A stretch of 9,596 nucleotides of DNA from an uncultured Collinsella sp. GTDB taxonomy: Bacteria; Actinomycetota; Coriobacteriia; Coriobacteriales; Coriobacteriaceae. The notes under the pieces are model-generated. The model saw nothing but the letters and a program-made list of their open reading frames with translations. It was not told the DNA's origin and made no database searches. This document shows positions 1-5,493 of this stretch, piece after piece (position 1 is the stretch's first letter; each line of letters opens with the position of its first letter). Both the position numbers and the translations under genes were made by a program. The stretch covers positions 1-9,596 of the forward strand of contig CABSNM010000041.1 in NCBI GenBank assembly GCA_902479065.1. The letters are read 5' to 3'.

Positions 1-56
1 TCGTGGCCACCATGGTCGTGGGCATCATCGGCGCGTTCTTCGGCGTGCTGGCGTAA
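1..56 (+). CDS. C-terminal end of an unidentified, probably membrane protein (partial)
   Basis: The reading frame entering the window at position 3 runs 17 codons to a TAA at 54-56. The visible residues include MVVGIIGAFFGVLA, a Gly-rich hydrophobic stretch that looks like a final transmembrane helix ending almost at the C-terminus. The intrinsic terminator 35 nt downstream supports a real gene end here. The family cannot be identified from so short a piece; a transporter or other integral membrane protein is the natural guess. Confidence 0.5.
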   Translation, partial: VATMVVGIIGAFFGVLA

Positions 57-90
57 GGGTCCGGCTGCATAGATTTTCGTTGCAACCTGG

Positions 91-130
91 AAAGGGGATG
101 GAGCAGGCCTATGCCCTCCATCCCCTTTTT
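91..130 (+). terminator. Rho-independent terminator after the first partial gene
   Basis: A perfect 13-bp stem is formed by 91-103 (AAAGGGGATGGAG) and 116-128 (CTCCATCCCCTTT). The apical part can add a GGC/GCC pairing. The 3' arm runs directly into five T residues at 126-130. It sits between the TAA at 54-56 and the Shine-Dalgarno site of the transporter gene, so it should end transcription of the upstream gene. The transporter SD starts only 7 nt after the T-run, so any transporter promoter would have to lie within or upstream of the hairpin; I see no convincing one. Confidence 0.9.
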
Positions 131-147
131 GTATAGAAGGAGTTCGT

Positions 148-1362
148 ATGTTCGCGAAGGGTCGCGAAGCAATGCGCCTGACGCCGGCAGAGGTCAGGCT
201 GATTCTTATTGAGTCCCTGCAGTGGTGCGCCAACAACGCGGTCTACTTTTTGGGGCTTATCGGTGCGGCCACGTATGATCTGGCCGGCACGGCCTTTTTG
301 GTTGCCGCCATTACGCTCGCGCGCAATCTTATGACGTCGGTGGGCAATATGGTGTCGGGTTCGGTCATCGACCGCTTTGGACCGCGCCGGACGTCATTTG
401 TGACGTGCGTGATTACGGCAGTGCTATCGCTTGGCGTGGGGTTGGTGCCGTTGTCTGTCCCCGGGCTTGTGTTTGCCGCGTGCGTCTTGGGACTTGCGGG
501 CGGCTTTATCAACACCTGCACGCATGCGTTTCCGGGATACCTGGAGTCGACCACCGAGGGCCGTACCCGCGTGAACGGCCTCATGGTGTTCTACAGCAAT
601 ATCGCCTATACCGCTGGCCCGCTGCTCGGCGGTGCCATCGTGAGCTGTTTTGCCACGCAATCGGTCTATCTGCTCATGGCGGGCATGATGGGTGTGGCGG
701 CCGTGCTCTCCTTGGGCTGTCACGAGTGTGTTGCTCCCGCAAAAGGGGAGAAGCCGAAGGGCGGTATTCTGGGCGGCATGGCCGAGGGTGCGCGACTTAC
801 GTTTCGCGACCACGACCTGCGCCTCATCTTTATCTCGGGCTTTTTGGGTTTCTTTGCGTTTGGCGCGTTCGATTCGCTGGAGTCGTTGTTCTACCGCGAT
901 GTGCTCAACGTGGATATCGTCTGGCTGGGCTGGCTGTCCTCGGTCGTGGGCCTCACTTCCTCGGTGGGCGCGTTCATCCTGACCAAGCTTTCTGCTCGCC
1001 ATGTCAACCTGCGATTGTTGCTCGGCGCGCTCATGGCCGTGGGCATTGGGTCCATGGTGTACGTGGGCACCGATATGCTGGGGGTCGCGATTATCGGTCA
1101 GGCGATTAACGGTCTGGCCTGGGGATTCCTGGAACCGCTGCAGATGATCTTGATTCAGGAGCGCGCCGACATCAAATACCTGGGGCGCATTACCGGCTTT
1201 GTGCGTTTTGGCCTGATGAGCGCCGGCGTGCTGCCGCTGCTGGCGGCTCCTTTTTTGGCGGAGGCTTTGGGCGTCCAAGCGGTGCTATTTGGGGCATCGA
1301 CCATTATTGCGCTGGTAGGAACGCTGTTCTTTGTCACACAAGGGAGGCGCCAGAGGTGTTAG
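148..1362 (+). CDS. Major facilitator superfamily (MFS) transporter, substrate unknown
   Basis: This 404-aa protein is very hydrophobic with about 12 predicted transmembrane helices in two six-helix halves, joined by a basic, glycine-rich cytoplasmic loop near residues 193-222. An MFS motif-A-like sequence, GSVIDRFGPRR, lies at about residues 71-81 between TM2 and TM3, which is the main family evidence. Length and topology fit a typical 12-TM MFS permease in the inner membrane. The ATG at 148 is preceded by AAGGAG at 137-142 with 5-nt spacing; an in-frame ATG at 172 has a weaker site. Nothing in the sequence shows the substrate. The next gene has its own promoter, so a link to the FrlB/FrlC-like genes is only a positional guess. 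A sugar, drug or metabolite exporter or importer are all possible. The MFS call is firm, the role is not. Confidence 0.85.
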   Translation: MFAKGREAMRLTPAEVRLILIESLQWCANNAVYFLGLIGAATYDLAGTAFLVAAITLARNLMTSVGNMVSGSVIDRFGPRRTSFVTCVITAVLSLGVGLVPLSVPGLVFAACVLGLAGGFINTCTHAFPGYLESTTEGRTRVNGLMVFYSNIAYTAGPLLGGAIVSCFATQSVYLLMAGMMGVAAVLSLGCHECVAPAKGEKPKGGILGGMAEGARLTFRDHDLRLIFISGFLGFFAFGAFDSLESLFYRDVLNVDIVWLGWLSSVVGLTSSVGAFILTKLSARHVNLRLLLGALMAVGIGSMVYVGTDMLGVAIIGQAINGLAWGFLEPLQMILIQERADIKYLGRITGFVRFGLMSAGVLPLLAAPFLAEALGVQAVLFGASTIIALVGTLFFVTQGRRQRC

Positions 1363-1380
1363 CTATACATTCAATTCTAA

Positions 1381-1450
1381 TTTAATACCACTCACCAGAG
1401 AATTTCGACCGTTCACCGAGGATTGGAACAGATTGATAAGTGGTATTAAA
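1381..1450. repeat. Perfect 12-bp inverted repeat upstream of the frlB-like promoter (candidate operator pair)
   Basis: TTTAATACCACT at 1381-1392 is the exact reverse complement of AGTGGTATTAAA at 1439-1450, with 46 bp between the arms. The right arm overlaps the likely -35 region. A third, direct copy of the same site lies at 1474-1487 and matches 1439-1452 at 11 of 14 positions, all three sharing TGGTAT. Because the inverted pair lies upstream of the likely transcription start, it is more plausibly a protein-binding site pair than an RNA hairpin. The binding protein is not known; no regulator gene is in the window. Confidence 0.65.
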
Positions 1451-1475
1451 AACACCTTAGGTGTATGTCTATAAT
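1446..1475 (+). promoter_or_regulatory. Probable sigma-70 type promoter of the frlB-like gene
   Basis: A consensus -10 box TATAAT is at 1470-1475. The best -35 candidate is TTAAAA at 1446-1451, which gives an 18-bp spacer and is a weak match to TTGACA, as expected for a promoter needing an activator or controlled by a repressor. Transcription would start near 1481-1484, leaving a leader of about 50 nt before the ATG at 1533. The surrounding 1363-1500 stretch is clearly more AT-rich than the neighbouring genes. Confidence 0.7.
1452..1464. promoter_or_regulatory. 13-bp palindrome in the promoter spacer (candidate operator)
   Basis: ACACCTTAGGTGT is a perfect palindrome around a central T at 1458. 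It fills most of the spacer between the -35 candidate and the TATAAT box. Dyads in this position are known targets of repressors that block RNA polymerase and of MerR-type activators that twist the spacer. Which type acts here cannot be told from the sequence. Confidence 0.55.
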
Positions 1476-1490
1476 TGGTATCGAAAAGAA

Positions 1491-1511
1491 ACGCGATATA
1501 TAGAGTCGCGT
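1491..1511 (+). other. Small 5' leader hairpin before the frlB-like gene
   Basis: ACGCGA at 1491-1496 pairs with TCGCGT at 1506-1511 around a 9-nt AT-rich loop. The hairpin would lie at the 5' end of the mRNA, just upstream of the Shine-Dalgarno site AAAGGAAAA at 1521-1529, which it leaves free. A 5' stem of this sort can protect mRNA from decay. It is too small to be a riboswitch. Confidence 0.35.
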
Positions 1512-1532
1512 GCAGGACAGAAAGGAAAAGCC

Positions 1533-2594
1533 ATGAAGGAAACCGAGAAGATCGAGATCATGCACTTTAGCCAGGAGGGCTATCTCGAGGACGGCAAGAA
1601 CGTCTATGAGACCGGCAAGAAGATGATCGAGCTCGCCGACAAGGTCGCCGACGAGGGCTACGACGCCGTGTTCCTGATGGGCGTCGGCGGCACCTGGGAC
1701 GAGCTCATGCAGCTCGAGTACCTCATGAACAAGTTCGGCGACCGCGACCTCGAGGTCTACCTGATCCACGCCGCCGAGTGGAACGCCATGGGCCACAAGC
1801 GCATGACCGAGAAGTCCGTCGTGCTCACCGCCTCCGAGTCCGGCACCACCCCCGAGGTCCTCGAGGCCGTCAAGAAGATGAAGGGCATGGGCGTGCGCGT
1901 CTACGCCATGACCAAGCCCGAGGGCCCCATCGGCCAGGCTGTGGGTGCCGAGAACTGCGTCAAGATGGCTTCCGATCACGGTAACGGCGGCTGCGAGATG
2001 GGCTACTACCTCGCCGACTGCTTCGGCCTGCGCCTGCTCAACCGCCGTGGCTGCTTCCCGCAGTTCGATAAGTTTATTGAGCAGACCAAGGATGTTTGGA
2101 CCCACCTGGTCGACATCCGCAAGAGCTTCGAGCCGCGCGCCGAGGAGCTCGCCAAGAAGTACGCCCTGGCCCCCTACACCATGTTCATCGGCTCCGGCGC
2201 CCTGTGGGGCGAGACCATTCTGTTCTCGATGTGCATCCTGGAGGAGATGCAGTGGAAGCGCACCCGCTACATCACCTCGGCCGACTTCTTCCACGGCACC
2301 CTCGAGCTCGTGGAGCCCGGCGTCCCGGTCTTCCTGTTCATGGGCGAGGACGAGAACCGCAAGCTCGATGAGCGCGTCCGCGCGTTCCTGACCCGCGGCG
2401 TGACCGGCGACACCGACATCAACATCATCGACACCGCCGAGTTCGCGATCCCCGGCCTTGACGACGAGTTCCGCGTCATCGTGTCTCCGTGGATCCTCTC
2501 TTCGCTGATTACCGATCGCCTTGCCGCTTACTACGAGACGGTCACCAAACACAACCTCAACTACCGTCGTTACTATCACCAGTTCGATTACTAA
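1533..2594 (+). CDS. frlB: SIS-domain deglycase, FrlB/FraB-like (fructosamine 6-phosphate deglycase family)
   Basis: This 353-aa protein has two sugar isomerase (SIS) domains, at about residues 40-175 and 205-340. FrlB-type enzymes are cytoplasmic and hydrolyse 6-phosphofructosamines such as fructoselysine 6-phosphate to glucose 6-phosphate and the free amine. The C-terminal half resembles E. coli FrlB as I recall it: the pattern FxHGxLEhVEPGVP (residues 253-266), GxDExR, and the ending YYxxxxKHN...RRYY. The two catalytic residues described for FraB fit: Glu238 and His254 are separated by 16 residues as in the family. I chose the ATG at 1533, with SD AAAGGAAAA 4 nt upstream; the open frame extends upstream to 1461, but that stretch lies within the promoter region. 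Codon use is far more biased than in neighbours, with Lys almost always AAG, suggesting high expression. The exact substrate (fructoselysine, glucoselysine, fructoseasparagine or another) is not determined, and no fructosamine kinase is in the window. Confidence 0.7.
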   Translation: MKETEKIEIMHFSQEGYLEDGKNVYETGKKMIELADKVADEGYDAVFLMGVGGTWDELMQLEYLMNKFGDRDLEVYLIHAAEWNAMGHKRMTEKSVVLTASESGTTPEVLEAVKKMKGMGVRVYAMTKPEGPIGQAVGAENCVKMASDHGNGGCEMGYYLADCFGLRLLNRRGCFPQFDKFIEQTKDVWTHLVDIRKSFEPRAEELAKKYALAPYTMFIGSGALWGETILFSMCILEEMQWKRTRYITSADFFHGTLELVEPGVPVFLFMGEDENRKLDERVRAFLTRGVTGDTDINIIDTAEFAIPGLDDEFRVIVSPWILSSLITDRLAAYYETVTKHNLNYRRYYHQFDY

Positions 2595-2617
2595 GAGCAA
2601 ATAACGTTTGTGTAATT

Positions 2618-2646
2618 GGGCCCCGCTCCTATATGGAACGGGGCCC
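2618..2646 (+). terminator. GC-rich intercistronic hairpin, probable partial terminator
   Basis: GGGCCCCGCTCC (2618-2629) pairs with GGAACGGGGCCC (2635-2646), giving a 12-bp stem with one C-A mismatch and the 5-nt loop TATAT. It is followed only by a short T3 run at 2649-2651, so termination may be incomplete. It lies 23 nt after the frlB-like stop and ends 10 nt before the Shine-Dalgarno site of the next gene. It could therefore reduce readthrough into the epimerase gene or stabilise the 3' end of the abundant upstream mRNA. Confidence 0.7.
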
Positions 2647-2667
2647 CGTTTGGGTTGGAGAGTAATT

Positions 2668-3504
2668 ATGAGCTACCCCCAGCTTGCCGTTATGAATATC
2701 AGCCATCGCTACTTTGATCTTGAGGAGTTCTTTTCTTCGGCGTCGGCTTCGGGCTACACGTGTTGCGAGCTTTGGACCGGGGCGATGCATCTGTATGTCG
2801 ATTGCCATGGATACGATTCGCTCGAGCGGGTACGGGAGCTGTCGCAGCGGTATGGGGTTCGGATTGTGGGGCTTTGTCCCGAACAGAACAACCCCAAGCC
2901 GTGGAATATCGCGGCGCGCGGGAATGAGGCGCGTGCCCGCACGCTCGCGTACTTTAAGAACGTTGTAGATATCGCGGCGGAACTTGGAGCCGAGCAGGTC
3001 ATGGTCTCGAGCGGCTGGGCATTTTTGAACGAGCCGATCGAGGACGCGTGGGGTCGCAGCGCCTCGATGCTGCGTGCGATTGCCGAGCATGCGGGAGAGC
3101 GCGGCGTGCGACTGGTGCTCGAGGCCCTACAGCCGGTTGAGTCGATGATCGTGAACTCGGCGGCCGACACGAAGCGCATGATCGAGGTAGTTGATCATCC
3201 GGCACTTAAGGCGTGTCTGGATTTGGGCGCTATGGCGGTGGCAGGGGATACCATCGACGATTATTTCGATCTGCTTGGCGATGATGTCGCCCACGTGCAT
3301 TTTGTCGATGTTGCGGCAGACGGCACGACGCATCTTGCTTGGGGTGACGGCGACCGCGATATGCGCGCCGACCTGAATAGGCTGGTAGCGCGCGGCTATC
3401 GCGGAGTTGTTTCGGCCGAGACCTATGACTGGCGCTATTTTGCTGACCCCGCAGCTGCCGATGCACAGGTAATGGCAGAGTATCGTCGTGCGATTGGCGC
3501 CTAG
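2668..3504 (+). CDS. frlC: TIM-barrel sugar isomerase/epimerase, FrlC-like (fructoselysine 3-epimerase family)
   Basis: This 278-aa protein belongs to the xylose isomerase-like TIM-barrel (AP endonuclease 2) superfamily. Probable metal ligands are Glu152 (LVLEALQP), Asp185 (CLDLG), His211 (HVHFVD) and Glu251 (SAETYDW), the usual E-D-H-E set at barrel strand ends. Specific likeness to E. coli FrlC, as I recall it, is seen in GYxxxELWxGxxH, IVGLCPEQN, LEALQPVESxxVN and YFDLLGDDVAHVHFVD, in the same order and at similar length. FrlC interconverts psicoselysine and fructoselysine. The ATG at 2668 has GGAGAG at 2657-2662 with 5-nt spacing; an earlier in-frame ATG at 2608 would translate through the hairpin and is rejected. 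It follows the FrlB-like gene on the same strand and probably shares its mRNA by readthrough. Codon use is less biased, with more T-ending codons. Another ketose 3-epimerase role is possible. Confidence 0.65.
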   Translation: MSYPQLAVMNISHRYFDLEEFFSSASASGYTCCELWTGAMHLYVDCHGYDSLERVRELSQRYGVRIVGLCPEQNNPKPWNIAARGNEARARTLAYFKNVVDIAAELGAEQVMVSSGWAFLNEPIEDAWGRSASMLRAIAEHAGERGVRLVLEALQPVESMIVNSAADTKRMIEVVDHPALKACLDLGAMAVAGDTIDDYFDLLGDDVAHVHFVDVAADGTTHLAWGDGDRDMRADLNRLVARGYRGVVSAETYDWRYFADPAAADAQVMAEYRRAIGA

Positions 3505-3513
3505 GTGGGGTTG

Positions 3514-3526
3514 GGTTGCGGCAACC
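3514..3526. repeat. Short palindrome just after the frlC-like gene
   Basis: GGTTGC-G-GCAACC is a perfect 6-1-6 dyad 10 nt after the stop codon. As RNA it could form only a 5-bp stem with a 3-nt loop, and no T-run follows, so it is a poor terminator. It may be a protein-binding site or chance. No better terminator is seen before the his promoter. Confidence 0.3.
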
Positions 3527-3592
3527 TGCCCTATGTTTCCAAATGAATACGGTGTGAGCGGCTGCGACGGATTTTCCCCGCAAACACTCTAG

Positions 3593-3598
3593 TATGCT
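3593..3598 (+). promoter_or_regulatory. Candidate -10 box of the histidine operon promoter
   Basis: TATGCT at 3593-3598, in the context CTAGTATGCTAAAG, is the best -10 match in the 169-nt gap before the operon. No clear -35 is seen at the proper distance; the T-rich TTTTCC at 3572-3577 gives a short 15-bp spacer. The start of transcription would be near 3605, immediately before the leader hairpin. Confidence 0.4.
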
Positions 3599-3606
3599 AA
3601 AGTACC

Positions 3607-3638
3607 CAGAAGACCGGCGGAGCTATGCCGGTCTTCTG
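3607..3638 (+). other. Perfect 12-bp leader hairpin of the his operon (attenuator or terminator-like)
   Basis: CAGAAGACCGGC (3607-3618) pairs exactly with GCCGGTCTTCTG (3627-3638) around the 8-nt loop GGAGCTAT. It is followed by TTCTATAT, a weak U-rich tail. If the -10 call at 3593 is right, the hairpin is at the very 5' end of the his mRNA. If the promoter lies elsewhere it could be the terminator of the frlC-like gene. There is no run of His codons before it, so classical His leader-peptide attenuation is not supported, and it lacks the size and conserved bulge expected of a T-box. Confidence 0.6.
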
Positions 3639-3673
3639 TTCTATATGAAACACAGCATGAGGAGGCTCACCAG

Positions 3674-5389
3674 ATGACGGCCACACCGTGGGGATTCCGG
3701 GACATATTGCCCGAGGAGGCTCAGGCGCGCGAGGAGATTGCATGTACGGTGAAGGGCTGCTTCAGGGAGCATCATTACCTTCCGGTCGAGACGCCGCTGC
3801 TCGAGGACAAGGGCTCGCTCGAGGAGGGCGGCCGCATTGCGGACACGCCGTTTAAGCTCTTTGATGACGACGGTCGCCTGCTGGTGGTCCGTCCCGACAA
3901 CACACTGCCGATCGTTCGCCTGGTTTCGACTCGCATGCGCGCGGCCGATCTGCCGCTGCGCCTGCGCTACGAGGCGCCGGTGGTCCGCGAGTGTCAGCGC
4001 AATGCCGGCGGCTCGCGTCAGTTTACGCAGCTGGGTTTTGAGCTCATCGGCGCGGGCGATACCGCAGGCGATGTCGAGATCGTCGCGCTCGTGGCCGAGG
4101 CGGTGCGCAAGCTTGCGCTGCCCGATGCGCGCATTATCGCAGGTAGCGTGCGTCCTTTTAAGGAATTGCTCGCGGCATGCGAGGATCGTGAGCTGGCTGC
4201 CGAGGCCCTGCGCTGCGTGCACGCCAACGACTTTGTGGGCCTCGATTCTCGCGTGGCGGCAAGCGCCGAGTCCGATGCTGTCAAGGCCGCCATTAGCGAG
4301 CTGCCGCGTCTACACGGTGGCCCCGAAGTGCTCGACCGCGTTGACGCGTTGCTGGTTGCCGCCGGTATCGTCGCGCCGCTCACGCGCGAGCTGCGTGCCC
4401 TGGTCGAGGGCCTGGCTCCCGAGGACGCCCAGGTACTGTCCTTCGACTTCTCCATCATGAACTCGTTTGATTACTACACGGGCCTGGTCTTTAAGGCCTA
4501 TGCCGGTGGCCTGCCCGATCCGGTGGGTTCGGGCGGACGCTACGACTCCATCATTACCGGCGCATTTGGCGACGGCATCGAGGTGCCGGCGGCGGGTTTC
4601 GCCTTTTCGCTTGAGCGCCTGGAGGCTGCGCGCACCTCGGCCGAGGACGCTGCTTCCGATGGTGACCATGCCGTGGGCCGCGGCACCGAGGGTCCGCTGC
4701 GCATTGCCGTGCCCAAGGGCTCGCTCAAGGCCGACACGCTCGACGTGCTCGAGGCCGCGGGCTTGGATGTCTCGGAGCTGCGCGATCCCGGTCGTCACCT
4801 CATCGTGCGCGGCCACGACACGCACGCTGGTGAGGGCACGGTCGGCGATATCGAGTTTGTTATCGTGCGTCCCAGCGACGCGCCCGCTTTTGTGGGTTGT
4901 GGCGGTGCCGACTGCGGCATCTGCGGTTGGGACTCACTTATCGAGGCAGACCTCAACCTGCTGCAGCTGGTCGACCTGGGCTACGGCCTGTGCACGTTTA
5001 TCGAGGCGGAGCCCGCGTGGCGCGCTGGCCAGGCCGAGCGCAACTATGCCCGTCGCGGTTCTCTTCGCGTGGCCACCAAGTACCCGCGCATCGCGAGCGC
5101 TTGGTATGCCGAACGCGGTGTGAATGTCGACATCGTTTCGCTGCACGGTAACATCGAGCTGGGCCCCATTGTCGGTATGACCGACCGTATCGTGGATATC
5201 ACCGCCACGGGCGCCACGCTGCGCGATAACGACCTGGTCATCACCGGCCGCATCATGGACTGCACGGCCCGTTTCTTTGTCAATCCGGGCGCCGCTCGCC
5301 TGGATCCGCGCGTACGCAATCTGGCAGATCGCCTGACCGCGGCCGTGAAGGACAAGCATTTTGAGCCCGTCGCGGGCTCGGCACAATAG
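3674..5389 (+). CDS. hisZG: HisZ-HisG fusion: ATP phosphoribosyltransferase with fused regulatory domain
   Basis: This 571-aa protein catalyses the first, committed step of histidine synthesis, ATP + PRPP to phosphoribosyl-ATP. Residues 1 to about 320 are HisZ, a class II HisRS-like domain lacking the anticodon-binding domain: GFRDILPEEA at 7-16, the motif 2-like RLRYEAPVVRE at 96-106, and the motif 3-like GGRYDSIITGAFG to AGFAFSLERL at 287-316. After an acidic linker (about 317-340), residues 341 to about 555 are a short-form HisG: LRIAVPKGSL at 342-351, RVATKYP at 465-471, and the PRPP-binding loop DITATGATLRDND at 508-520. Normally these are two proteins forming a hetero-octamer; here one uninterrupted frame joins them. 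The HisG part has an unusual cysteine cluster (C409, C414, C417). The ATG at 3674 has GAGGAGG at 3659-3665, spacing 8. It heads the his operon. Family assignment is firm; how feedback regulation works in the fused form is unknown. Confidence 0.93.
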   Translation: MTATPWGFRDILPEEAQAREEIACTVKGCFREHHYLPVETPLLEDKGSLEEGGRIADTPFKLFDDDGRLLVVRPDNTLPIVRLVSTRMRAADLPLRLRYEAPVVRECQRNAGGSRQFTQLGFELIGAGDTAGDVEIVALVAEAVRKLALPDARIIAGSVRPFKELLAACEDRELAAEALRCVHANDFVGLDSRVAASAESDAVKAAISELPRLHGGPEVLDRVDALLVAAGIVAPLTRELRALVEGLAPEDAQVLSFDFSIMNSFDYYTGLVFKAYAGGLPDPVGSGGRYDSIITGAFGDGIEVPAAGFAFSLERLEAARTSAEDAASDGDHAVGRGTEGPLRIAVPKGSLKADTLDVLEAAGLDVSELRDPGRHLIVRGHDTHAGEGTVGDIEFVIVRPSDAPAFVGCGGADCGICGWDSLIEADLNLLQLVDLGYGLCTFIEAEPAWRAGQAERNYARRGSLRVATKYPRIASAWYAERGVNVDIVSLHGNIELGPIVGMTDRIVDITATGATLRDNDLVITGRIMDCTARFFVNPGAARLDPRVRNLADRLTAAVKDKHFEPVAGSAQ

Positions 5390-5493
5390 CGCGAGCACGC
5401 ACGGGCGCCCCAACGTACGGGCTGCGGGCCGTTGGCGCCGCCGCCCGACCTCTCGTTTTTCGAACATAATCTCGACCGATAGGGGATACCGAT
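5390..5493 (+). other. 104-nt gap between hisZG and hisD with an imperfect GC-rich hairpin and T5 run
   Basis: This is the widest gap within the operon. CCAACG at 5410-5415 can pair with CGTTGG at 5430-5435, and the stem extends outward by GGCG/CGCC after a 2-nt bulge. A TTTTT run lies at 5456-5460, too far from the hairpin for a standard terminator. CATAAT at 5465-5470 resembles a -10 box but has no matching -35. A processing site, attenuator or weak internal promoter are possible; none is proven. Confidence 0.3.

Noticed and set aside
1446..2600. 384-codon open frame on the - strand opposite the deglycase gene
   Set aside because: It is a low-complexity Leu/Val/Asp/Glu/Gly product that mirrors the strongly biased codons of the + strand gene, and it would run through that gene's promoter region.
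2608..2667. Earlier in-frame ATG at 2608 for the epimerase gene
   Set aside because: It would translate across the intercistronic hairpin, has no good SD, and the family-like sequence begins only at 2668.
3607..3638. T-box riboswitch in the his leader
   Set aside because: The leader is too short and shows none of the expected multi-stem organisation or T-box bulge; it is one simple hairpin.
3645..3677. Ten-codon frame MKHSMRRLTR overlapping the hisZG start by ATGA, a possible leader peptide
   Set aside because: It has no ribosome binding site of its own, contains a single His codon, lies after the hairpin instead of before it, and its AGG AGG codons are simply the SD of hisZG.
3674..4690. 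True histidyl-tRNA synthetase for the N-terminal half of the fused gene
   Set aside because: There is no anticodon-binding domain after the catalytic-like domain, it is fused to HisG and it heads a his operon, all of which point to HisZ.
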